NCBI GenBank assembly: GCA_964036045.1
Contig: OZ038395.1
Coordinates: 8,909,547-8,973,546 of the forward strand
Source: Eutreptiella sp. 'Long Island Sound 2002'
Lineage: Eukaryota > Euglenozoa > Euglenophyceae > Eutreptiales > Eutreptiaceae
Reading direction: 5' to 3'
Length of the DNA: 64,000 nucleotides
In this document: one piece after another, positions 22,734 to 34,700 of the stretch
How the letters are laid out: each line of letters opens with the position of its first letter
How positions within the stretch are numbered: the first letter of the stretch is position 1
Position numbers and translations under genes: made by a program
The notes under the pieces: model-generated
Seen by the model: the letters and a program-made list of their open reading frames with translations, nothing else
What the model was told of the DNA's origin: nothing
The model's database searches: none

Positions 22734-25700
22734 CTGAGAAACGGAAACGGCCGGACCACGACGCGCGGGCGGGGGGAAGGCTGCGCACAGGCGACCGGGG
22801 CACTGGGGCACGCAAACGGCCTGGGCACAGGAGCGAGCGGGCACAGGGCCGGGCACAGGCCCCCAACGGAGCCTGGGCGGAAGAAGCCACAAGCGAAGGA
22901 GCAGTCACACCGCACAACACAGCGGGTTCGAGGGTAGGGTGGGGGGCTGTGTGGGGGGCCTCCCCCCCCCCTGTGTGACATTCCGTCGGGTTGTTGTTCC
23001 TTTACGGGGCCCTGGACAGTCACCCGTTCGTCCCTTCGCATGTTGCGTCGGGTCGCTGCTTTCTGTCAGCCGCTGCGGCCGGTGCTCCTGCTGGTGTCGT
23101 TTCCGCGTTCGCGGAGCCCAGTGGTTGGCGTACTGGGGCTGTGCTGGATGTGGCATGGTGTGCCTCTCCCCCCCCCCCCGCAGGAGACCCTGAGTTGTTA
23201 GAGGCACCGAAGGCGCCGCACAAAGTTTTTGGCCTAAACTGACTTGCGCCGAAAAAATTTTCGATTAGCTGAAGGCCCGGAGAAAAATTTTGCCCAATCA
23301 GTTTAGGGGGTGGGGGGTGGTCCGGGGTGGGGGGGGGGGGGGTTCAGACCCCCCCCTCCCCCCCGGGAGATGCTGAGTTCTTAAGCAAAACTCTGGCCCC
23401 GGATGAACCGGAGAAACCGACGGGGCCAAACTGCAGAGGGAGGAAAGGGAGGAACTCAGCCTCTGGGCGGCGCCCCCACCAAACGGAACACAACGACCTC
23501 GAGGACGGGGGCCATCAGCACACAAAACGTTGTGAACATGGGGTACGGAGGCACAGGCAACATCCACAACGGAGACAACGCCCACCGCCGTGCACCAACT
23601 TAAAGAAAGCAGCCGCGCACCGCCCTGTCCAAGTCGGCACAGTGTTATCTTTAGATTTTGCTCCCACCCGACCACACCCATGGAGCACATGCCGGTAATG
23701 TGGCATCGGGGTGCTGACATGTGCCGACCCACCTGGCGCCGGTGCCTGGTCTATGCTGAGCCAATGACCGCGGGGCCCAGGCTGAACCGACGGTAGGAAC
23801 CAACTCCAGTAGCCTGTGTCGACCTGCTACCGCCGACGTAAGATTTCACACCGTAGAGTACCTACCGAGCAAGCGCGGTGCTCCTGCCTCGGCGGCGTGG
23901 AGAGGGCGGTGCCTCACACCATCCCATGGGGCCCGGCATGGGATGTATCGGGACGTTTCTTGTCGTGTGTCCACGTTTCAGCAATTTGCACCTCCGGCGT
24001 TCTGCCTTTGGCCTCGCCGCTTGCCCCTGACGGGTGCTGCCCTGTACACTGTTCCGGCGAAAGCAGAAACTTTTCTGCGCGTCGCGCCGCATACGCGTGT
24101 TGCCCAGAATCAGTTCCGGCCGGTTAGCCAGCCAAGGGCCATTTTGGCATCTGGGTATATCGTGGGGAACACCGCACCTTGACCCATACATTTCAAGCAC
24201 ATCGTTTTCTGCAGTTGTACGCAAGTCGAATCCACCCAAATTCGTTCCCGGCCAAAACCGAACACCACCTCACAGCCGACGACGGTAGACGAATCGGCAG
24301 CGGACCCCGGTTGATTGGGTGCATCACAAGCAGTCACAATTGTCCGTCCACCCTCTGGCGTGTTGAACCGGGGTTCATGGCCACTGCCACGGGGATGTGT
24401 TTCTGCCCGTGGGCTGGGGGGCTGCCTATGAAGAGAATTGCCAGTTGTCCCCGTGGGTGTTGGCAGTAGGGCTTGCGCTTCGTTGATAGCGGCCTGTCAG
24501 TGATGCGCAACAGGATGTGGTAAGGTGGTTGCTTGTAGCACTCATATGCCAAAAATGTACGAATTTGCGTGCACCGTGTCTGTAACAGGGGAGTAAATGT
24601 AATGCACGGGGGGGCCGTCTCCTCGCTTTTGTACGCGACCCCCCCCCCCAGTAGAAATGGTCCGAAGGCCCCCCCCCGGGGGGGGGGGGGGGGCGGTTGG
24701 AGGGGGGGTTCAGGGAGGGGCGATGGGGGGCAGCCGGGAGGGTCGGTTGGGGGGGGGGGGTCCAGGTGGGGCAATTTGGGGTGGGGGGGGGGGGGGGTTG
24801 GCACAAGGTTGGGCTGAACATCATCCGCCAAATTTCATTCATGGCTGCTTTTGCCACATCATTGCTCTCCATTTTGGACCCCAATACTCACTCTAACCCT
24901 AGCCTAGGGTGAGAGCTAGGGCTAGGGTTAGGGCTAGGGTTAGGGTTAGGGTCAGGGTCAGGGTTAGGGTTGGGTGTGGGGTTAAGAGCAGGCTGAGGGT
25001 TGGGATGGCGTTAGAGTCAAAGTTGGGTTCAAGGATAGTGTTGGGGTGCACCACCGCCTGGGCGGGGAGGGGTGCTACGCGGGCGCCTTTGGCGCCACCC
25101 TATGTATGGCCGGTAGCTATTGACCCATGGTAACTAAGTGGGCCCGGAGGGCAGGGAGGGGGGGGGGGGGTCGCGTACCCGAACTGAGGAGACGGCCCAC
25201 CCATGAGGTAATGTGTCCATAACACCGAAAAACCCCTGCAAAAACCGAAATCTCGGCCAAAAAACATTGTTCACCTGCTGGAACGTTACCTCAAAACTTG
25301 GGGTAAAAAGCTTACTGTATTATCCAGTCAGGGGCAAGAAACGAGATCATGTTGTGCACTGTACACCGAAAGCTCATGGCAGCCAGGCAGCCTGTTCCGT
25401 TTGGGCGTTGCTGAGATTGCAGCAACAAAAGCTTTGCACCAATTCAACTTCACAGAGTAGAGCCTCAGCCGACGGCGGGGTCTAGGGCCACCGATTCATG
25501 TGTTTTTTTTCAAAGATGTAAATGTAGTTGTGTTTGATCTCCCCGTTTCGTTTTGAAGGAAGCCTCCCAGACCTCAGAACTGCAGGCAGACGGGGCAATG
25601 GACGTCGGATGCCGGCTCAGCTACAAGCGCACGTTTGGTGGCACAACGTATATCTTCAGCCACTGAAGCCCGTCAGGCATCGCAACAATACGAACACGAA

Positions 25701-28700
25701 TATCTGTGCGGCCAAATCACATACAAATCCAATCAATCAACTCCGGTCCATTCTATCGTGGCCAGTGTTTCAGAACGTGTTTATAACACCACAACGATGA
25801 ACTTGCAGAAGCAATCACTGCGCACAAACTTTCAATTCACAAAATCACTCCACTGGCAGAATCGCCACAGTCCTGCCCACGAACCACTGCCCATGCGTGG
25901 CCCCGGGCGCTTCACAAATGATGATCCTGGTGCAGCGTCGCTCTTTAACGCGGCGACTTGCGTCGGGTGAAGGCCGTTTTGGGGGGACGGATACGGGCGG
26001 GTTCCGTGCCATGCACCATGCGTTTGGCGTGATGCGCGCCCAAGAAAGACACAATCAAACCGTGAAGCAAAATGCCCACAGACCGAGGCCGCGCAGTGAC
26101 GACCATCATCAACGATGGCACGTTGAGGGTCATCCAGAAACCCACTGTAAACGGGAATCCCGGACGTCACGGGGGTGGGGAGATGCCCGCAGGCTGCGGC
26201 CCATTGGAGGGTGTCTTTGTTGGTTGAAAGCGTTGGTGGGGCGTAGCCCAGGGGGAGGGGGGGGCGGGGGGAGAAGGGCGGGCGGCCACAGCCGGCACCA
26301 ATGCAGGGACAAGGGGGAAGGGCAGGGCTTTGCTTGAAGGGGAGGGGGGCCATTGGGGCAGTCTCAGAGCGGTTGCAGAGCGGTCACCGGGTATGTGAAA
26401 GCGCTTGGGCAGTTTCTGGCGGTTGGAAACGTGGTTGGGGCTGGTGTTGGGGTATGGGAGTGCTTTTCGGATAGAGTCAGGGCAGTGGGGAGGGGGGAGG
26501 GTGGTGCCCCCCCACTTCAAGCGATTCCCTGGGGTAGGGGGCGCGCAGCACAAAGAGTCACCTTATCTCTCTCGTTTTCCCTGTTGGTGAGCCAGGGCAG
26601 GAACCCCTGCGTCTGTGCCAGAGCCACGGCCCCCCACTGATGGGCCGCTAGCGCTTGGTACAAGTGGTACGCCGCCAGACGGAGCTCTGTGTCAAACTGC
26701 CGCTGCAGAGATAAGAGGGCGTCGAAACGGCGCCCCCCGTGGGTCCCCGTGAACATGGCCGAGAAGAGATCGGACAACTGCTCCGTCGGCGTGTGGGGGG
26801 AGTCGTACGCAACCGCAAGCGAATGCAGGACGGCAATGCGGACGTCGCGTGTGCCGGAGGCGGAGAGGTCACCCCAGCGGGAACAGGCAGGGCCGGAGTC
26901 AAGGACGCGGGTAACCCCCGCCGGAGTGGAGGCCATGTACCCGAGCGCCTGCAGTACGACGGTGGTAAAATGCGTGTGAGTAGAGCGGCCAATTGCCACT
27001 ACGACAAAACAGCGGTGTGCAAACCATTCCACGCCACACCGCACTACACCTACGCCGACACCCACATTCACCGTCACACTACCCACGTCGACACCCACGC
27101 CCCCGTGCACTACACTGCACTGCACTATCCTGCACTGCACTGCACTACCAGTACTCTGCCCCCCAGTACACCACATGCCATGCAACAACACACCAAACAC
27201 TGGACCACACAAAATCACACATCAAACAGCACATCACAGGACAGCACAGCACCCCACGCCCGTACGAGGCCATGAGTGCAAAGCCAGGGATGCATGAAAA
27301 TGGAGGGTTACGCTCATTTCCCTGGGCCAAGCCTGCCGCTTGGCAAGCTCTCCCTTTCCCGAACTGACAGCCCAACGGCAGTTATCACCCGCTGCAATGG
27401 CTCCGAAGCATTTTGTCGACCATCTACAGCCTAAACAACAGCAATTTGGGGGCTTTTGGGGGGACCATGCCTCGGGCTACATGGGCCTAGCAGCCACTAC
27501 GTGAGCCCCCACTAGTGCTCAAATGCCCGGATTGTCACCAAATGATCACCCAAACCCACGGAAGGGGCGACAGAAGGGTTTCGGAAAGAGTCGAACTTGG
27601 AAAACTTTTCAGGTGCCACTAAACAGACCAGCGTGAAACGGCTAAGTCCTCACCAGCAAGGAGCCCTTTTGGGGGGGGGGGGGGCGGGGGTACCCGCAGT
27701 TTGGACCCAGCACAGCCACTGGTTAGGGGGTCCATACACAAGAAAAAAGATCTTCAGAACCTGGGACCACAGCGCCCACAGTACGCAAACTTTGGACCCC
27801 CCCCACCCCACCCCGCCCCCCCTCCCAAAAAGGGGTGTGCAGCTCGGGGGGGTAGGGGTGTCAAAATCGAAAAAAGATTGGGGGATCAATATTGTCTCCC
27901 AAAACGATGATTGTACAAGGGGTTAGACATCTGACATCATTCCTCGGGGTATGCTACACGAATGACCCCCAAACATTAGGGGTATATGGCGCCCGCGCCT
28001 TCGCTTGATCTAACAAACTCTCTTTGAGGGGATTTCCTACCAACTTACACCAACGTTCTCCCAACCTTCCCCCAACTGTACCCCAATGTCCCCCCCAGTC
28101 CCCCCCAACTTTGCCCACAACTTCCCCCTTCAAACCCAGGCAGGAGGCACGACCTCGGCGCAGGACTGCAGTGTGTCAGGGTCCGTGTCGTCGCGGCACA
28201 ACAAGTCGAACAAGAGCTCGTGCCAGCGATGCTCCAGTGCCACGGCGCACTCGGTGTTGCCCTGTTTGCAAAAGTGCGCTATGAAGCGCAGCCCGAAGCC
28301 CGCGATGGAAGGGTCGTTGTGCCCCGCAAGGCCCTGGATGCGGGGGAAGACCTGCAGAGTGGCAGTCAGAGTGGGCGCTGCAGACCCGTCAGCGACAAAG
28401 CACAGACAATCTGGAGGGATTGCGTGCGCCGCGCGCGCACCTGAGGAGGCGGTTCATCCCCGGAACGGCCACATTGGGGGAATCAACACGCCGCAGGCGC
28501 ACCGTGCGCGTCTGCGGAAGCGATGATCGTGGGAATGACCGGGCTATCCTCCACCCAAGTAAACAAACCACACACGAAGCGGCATCAAAAACAAAACATT
28601 CTACGCCTGGCACCGGTCCTGCCCCCTTCTGCTCAAAGGGCCTGCAAGCGAAGCGGACGCGCGCGCGCGCGCGTTCGTGTTGGTGACGCGTGCTCCTGCT

Positions 28701-31700
28701 GTGCGTTTCTGGGGGTTTCAAACCCTCAGCATATGATCTGCTGCGGGAGGAGAGCGATCTGCAGTGCCCGCCGCAATAGCCCTCCCCAAACCAAACGGAC
28801 CGATGCCGAACGAAGCGCGTTTCTTGCCCTCCATTTGGCACCGTCTTGCCCGGACTTTCACGGCTGCGAGAGGAAATCGAGGACCGGCCGAGTGGACAGC
28901 GGACCAAGAGTGGCGCGCCATAGCGCAGGCGACAGACGCCACGTGCGATGTCGCTGCGCGTGCGCAAGCGATGGGCACAGCGCGATAGCCCGTCGAGACG
29001 TGGCGGCGCCGGATGGTCTCCCCGGTGGCCCGCGGGACACATATGTTGCACGACGCCGCGTTCTGTTGCTGCCCTCTTTTGTTTTTTTCCTTGAGCAAGG
29101 CAACTGCTGAAGTTCAAGACAAAATTCAAAAACTGCAACTATGACGTAACCCTCGGCCTGTCCACAGCGGTTGGGCCGCACAGCCGTGGCCTGCCTCAAC
29201 AATTGATGGCCTTGGCTATCTCTTATCCTAAACTAACCCCAGCCCGCCTCAGGAGTGGCTGGGCTGAGGTTCATTAGCCACTGCCCACTTCAACAATCGT
29301 CGGCTTGTGACCGACCTTCACCCTTTCTACCGCCTTCCCAATGGTTGGCTGTAGCGATGCCCGAAGCCCCGTTCCGCACCGCCCTCTGTCCGGCGGGCGG
29401 GGCCGCTCCGCTCTGTTGGCACGGGCATACGTCGCGGGGGACAGGCCCGCGGGGGACGAGAACCGGGGGGCGCACCTGCGGCCGCTGCTGCACGAAGTCC
29501 ACGCCTCTTTTGCTGCTGACGATCTTCTCGAGCAGCACCAAATAGTTCAGCAGCATCAGAATGTCCGTCGTGGGGGTCGTGATCCCCGCGATGATGTGGT
29601 CCAGCACCCCTGATCAGGCGAGGGGCATGCGGGCACCGGGAAGGGGGGGCCTGCAAGCGAAGCGAACGCGCGCGCGCGCGTTCGTGTTGGTGACGCGTGC
29701 TCCTGCTGTGCGTTTCTGGGGGTTTCAAACCCTCAGCATATGATCTGCTGCGGGAGGAGAGCGATCTGCAGTGCCCGCCGCAATAGCCCTCCCCAAACCA
29801 AAGGGGCCGATGCCGGACGAAGTGCGTTTCTTGCCCTCCATTTGGCACCGTCTTGCCCGGACAATCACGGCTCACGGCGGGGGGCCGGATCCAGTCAAAA
29901 CGCGGGTCGAATTGCCTCGTGCGTTCCCATTCGAGTGCGGGGCCGCCCTGTGCGGCGCGTGCGGCCGCTGGAGCTGAACAGCGGCATCCAGCGGCCCCTG
30001 CCACCGGCACGAGACATGAGGCCAGTCACGCCGTTGGCGCACAGCACGTCCGTCAGGTCCGGCAGAGGGCAGGCGTGTTCCTAACGGCGTCGCGAGGCTC
30101 GCAGCGCGCCAGAGATACGGACATGCCACGAGCGTCCGGCAGGGAAACCGGTTCTCAGGAGCAGCCGGCCCCGTATCAACGGCCACTCAGTAATACCCGC
30201 CCCCCGGCACCACCGCACCCTGCACCACCCCTGCACCGCAACTCAGTGGGAACGCCTGCACCGCAACTCAGTAGGAACGCCTGCACCGCAACTCAGTAGG
30301 AACGCGCGACGTCCAGTGTGTGGCTCACTAGGACCCTGCTCCATCCGTTCATCTCTGAGCTGGCAGATGCTAGTGGCCAGTCTGCACAGATAGCCCCCAT
30401 CCTTCAGCAGCCACCCCCAAGGCTCCTGTTAAGGGGTGGGGGGTTGGGGGGAGGGGGGTCTAAGGGGCAGACTGGTGGGCCTTGGAGGCCCTTTGGGGTG
30501 GGGCTGCGGGGGCCCGCTGCCGTTTGAGCCCCGTCGGTCACCCTCGCCAGCCTTCCCCCCCCACCTCCCCTGCAGTGCTCAGCCCCCCCGCCGTCACGGC
30601 GGGAAACGGGCCCACCCTGACAGCCCGTGTCTGACGCGCCCGGGCACCGAAACCGGCCTCGGTGGCGCCCATGCCGCGCTGCGAGGGTGGGGGCCCTTGG
30701 GGCCGCATGCCAGGCAGCGGTGGAGGGAAGTGCTTCGTGATACCGAGGGGGGAGGGTTGGTTGGTTGGTTGGTTGGTCGGTCGGTTGGTTGGTCGGTTGG
30801 TCGGTCGGTTGGTTGGTTGGTTGGTTCTTTGGTTGGGTGGGTGGTTGGTTGGTCAGAAGGTCGGTCGGTTGGTCGGTCGGTCGGTTGGTCGGTTGCTTGG
30901 CCCTCGGGCTACAGTACGGACGACGGACGCCACGCCGCACGCACCCCATCCTCCCCCACAGAGCCGAACCCCCTCACCGCCCTCGGGGGTGCGTGCGCCT
31001 TTCCTAAAATCAGCAGGAAATCAGACAACCCATCCCCCCCCCCCTGTGTGACATTCCGTCGGGTTGTTGTTTCTTTACGGGGCCCTGGACAGTCACCCGT
31101 TCTTCCCTTCGCATGTTGCGTCGGGTCCCTGCGTTCTGTCGGCCGCTGCGGCCGGTGCTCCTGCTGGTGTCGTTTCCGCGTTCGCGGAGCCCCGTCGTTG
31201 GTGTACCGGGGCTGTGCTGGATGTGGCATGCCCCCCCCCCCCCCGGCCTTGCCCCCGGGTGTAGTATCGACCCGCCCATCAGCAATTCCCTGGCCACGGA
31301 CCTGCGGCCTCACAGAAGCGAAAACTGGCCTCGTTCTCCAGCGCCGCGGTCTCGGCAAAGCAGTCCAGCACCCGGACCGCGAGCTGCGAGGCCTCTCGGG
31401 TGCTCGGGGCCATCAGGTCGTAGAGCTGCTGCAGGAGCTCCGGCCGGCCGTTGAATCGCTCGTGCGCCAGCGGGCTCTGCATCAACTTGAGCACGACGGA
31501 CTGGGCCCGCTGCGCGACGCCGGTGTCCGAGTCCTGAGGACGCGGGCCGCAGCGCGCGCGCTGGCCTGGGCGGCGGTGGGAGGCATGGGGTGGGTGGGCA
31601 AAGGGTGCGCTTCAGGGCTCGAGAGCGGTTGTAAAACTGACTTTGTTTTTCCAACTTCGTTTTTTTGAAAAATTTTATGTTTTTGGAATTTGTTTTGGAA

Positions 31701-34700
31701 ATACTTTCGGGAATTCGGGAAAAACTCGGAAATTCGGAAATTCGGGGGAAAAAAGTCCAAAAGAATTCGAATCAGCCGGTCGGTGACCAATGGTTGACCG
31801 ATGGTTCTTCTTCAGGGCGGGCTTCTTCTGCCCGGCAAATACGGGCGGGTTCCGTGCCATGCACCATGCGTTTGGCGTGATGCGCGCCCAAGAAAGACAC
31901 AATCAAACCGTGAAGCAAAATGCCCACAGACCGAGGCCGCGCAGTGACGACCATCATCAACGATGGCCCGTTGAGGGTCATCCAGAAACCCACTGTAAAC
32001 GGGAATCCCGGACGTCACGGGGGTGGGGAGATGCCCGCAGGCTGCGGCCCATTGGAGGGTGTCTTTGTTGGTTGAGAGCGTTGGTGGGGCGTAGCCCAGG
32101 GGGAGGGGGGGGCGGGGGGAGAAGGGCGGGCGGCCACAGCCGGCCCCAAGAGGGGGGTACTCGCACCGCGCGCGCACCACTCGGGGTAGTGGAGCAATTA
32201 CCCGGCGAAGAGGTCCACGTTGGCAGGTCCTGTAAAGGCTGGAGGGTGTCGCTTGGTGGCTGGCCATTACCTCCTGGAAGCTTGCCAGACATGCCACTCG
32301 TGTCCGGCAGGGGAATTGAATTTCATTAGGAATCGGCCCTGTACCATGTGCCACTCAGTAATATCTGCTCCTGTCGCACCCGCAGCTCAGTAGGAACCAG
32401 CTGCGTCCTGTGTCGGACCCAGTAGGACCCAGCTCCATCTGATCACGTGTGACCCGGCGGACGCTGGCTATGGCGTGCCGGATGGTCTCGTACGAAGCCA
32501 TGCACCAAATCCAATACATCATTGCAGTCGCAGGAACCACCTCAGGCCAGTGGGCCGCCTCGCCTCCGATGACGCAAACGATAATTGCTGGACAGCCCCC
32601 CCCCCCCCCTACCCCCGGTGCCCAGCGAACAATAAGACCCTCAAAATAAAATACAGTCCAAACAGGAGTGGTTGTTGGACACGTTCTGCCTGCCTGCCTG
32701 TCTGCCTGACGCCAAGTGCCAGCTTCAATGGCATTTCTAACCGACAGTAACCGCCCCCAACCGCTTTGGCAACCTCCTCCAACCGCCTGTCCTACCTCCT
32801 CTGAGGTCCCTTCCCTTCTAATGCATCCCTGTGCATCCCCCCCATGTTGTACTGGGGCCGCAACTCTCAAAACGACCGCGGACCCCCCCACACCCTCCGG
32901 GAGGGCACCGGGTCCAAAATAGCCTCCCTTTCGCTCAGCGCGGGCACGGCGCGCGGTGCGCCCCCCCCACGGCACGCGCGACCGGACCTGCAGCAGCGCG
33001 AACGTCGTCTCGACGTTGCCACAGTCGAACAGGGCGGCGACGCCCGCAGGGGGGAGGCCCGCCAGCGTGTGAAAGGCGTCCAGGACGGCCCGGCGCAGGC
33101 GCACGCTGGGGTGGTCGAGGCAGGACTGCAGCATCGGGTGCAGGGCGGGCTCGCTGATGAGCTCGAGCCCCACGCGTTGGGACAGCAGCGCCTTGACCAG
33201 GTCCACCGTGAGCTCCAGGACGTCGTCGGACTCGGACCTGCGGAGGCGAACAGGGAGTGCAGAGGGAAGGAGCGCATATTCGGGGGCGTGGGCCTTGGGC
33301 CTGGGGGCGCTCAGTCCCAGACACGCCACTGGCGTCCGGCAGAGAAGCTGGTGCTCAGTAGCCACCCGCCCCGTATCGAAGGCCACTCAGTAATACCCGC
33401 CCCCCACACCACCGGAACTCAGTAGGAACGTGCTGCGTCCAGTAGGATCACGTCTGGGCTGGCAGACGCTAGTGGCAGGTCTGCTCAGTTCCCGACCCAA
33501 AGCGTTATGTACCCCCCCCTCCCGTGCACAAGCACGGCCGCGGTCGCAAAAGTCCCGGCAAAACAGCGGTTCAACGCCCACCCCCGCGCTTAGACAGCGC
33601 CGTGCGTGCGCATGACACACACGGCGGCAAAGCACCGCACGTGACAGCCACGCCGGGAATAGCCACGTCAGCCATGGCCCGAACATCACATCCAAACAAA
33701 CCGCGTGGGGCTGTGATGTGTGGTACGATGTTGTGATGAACAGAACGCACCATCACAGACACGAATGAGCCCCCCTTTACCTCTACAAGTGCGTCACGAA
33801 CGCCCAATCCTGCGTTCAGGACCACAAAACACAGCGGACCCCCCAAAAAAATCCAGAAAACAGCGGTTCAACGCCCACTCCGTTGCTTGGACAAGCCTCT
33901 GCTTGCGCAAGGGGGAGGGGGGGGGGTTCCAAAATTGGCCCGATCCGATCTTCCCGATTGCAAAATTCGTTTTTTTCCCACAACGGTCACTTTGGTCGGG
34001 GGGGGGGTCCCGGGGGGGGGGGGGGGGCTCCTATGGCTGTCCGCCGTTCTGATATTCCCCTCCCCGATGGGGCGTGGCATCACGCCCAGCGACCGATGGG
34101 GCGTGGCATCACGCCCAGCGACCGATGGGGCGTGGCATCACGCCCAGCGGCCACTCCGTGCGGTCGGAAACACGGCACGCGGCGAACGCGCACTCAAATG
34201 CAAAGAAGAGGGCCTCTCCAGTTTTCACTTGCGGTTCATTTTGGGGACCCCTGGGGACCAAATCCGCGGAACACCGAGTCCCGGGGCACCGGCACTCCGC
34301 GGTCATGTCGGGGTATTTGTAGGTCCATCTTTGGGGGGGCTCTGGGGGGCACTTCTGTTGGTCTCCGGTTTCTGTTTTCGGTTCACGCGGCTCCACGTGT
34401 CCAACAACGGCGATGGCGATGGCAATGCCCCGAAGGAACTCTGGGCTATGTCACGTGTGCACTGGCGGCAAACAGCACAAAAACGCAGAAAGAAAATGGG
34501 CTCGTCAGTGGCCTATAAGACCATAGGCACCTTTCTGTCACAGAACATGGGACATGAAGATGCCTGTGGGTGGGCCACAGAGATGCAAAGCCATGGGTGT
34601 GCAGCGGTACGCCAGTGGCCGACACTAAGCTTTACCCACTGGACCTGTAAATTCGACCTAAATTCTGAGTTCATAAGATAGGAAAAGGAGATCCCCCCCC

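Larger units (their letters stand above)
22734..26561 (-). other. PSMD5 intron 6, repeat-filled
   Basis: Holds a family R1 copy, a segment inverted relative to 41990-42155, long G runs with possible quadruplexes (24660-24800), a TTAGGG-like tract and a block duplicated in intron 2. No extra exon recognised. Confidence 0.6.

Noticed and set aside
22959-23250. R1 repeat read as coding (Arg-rich frames on the minus strand, Leu-rich on the plus strand)
   Set aside because: The five copies do not keep a common frame: the tails vary in length and the C runs vary.
25845-26054. Candidate last exon of PSMD5 ending GQWFVGRTVAILPVE
   Set aside because: The ending looked vaguely like the PSMD5 C-terminus, but no acceptor gives the phase that exon 6 needs. 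The segment at 22733-22554 has a perfect phase-0 acceptor and a better match over its full length.
28389-29138. 249-codon minus-strand open frame with repeated similarity at 29327-30010
   Set aside because: The similarity between the two comes from the 212-bp duplicated block in PSMD5 introns 4 and 3, not from a gene family.
30436-31668. 410-codon open frame on the plus strand
   Set aside because: It runs through the GGTY microsatellite and R1 repeat and is antisense to PSMD5 exon 3. The composition is that of repeats; no domain.
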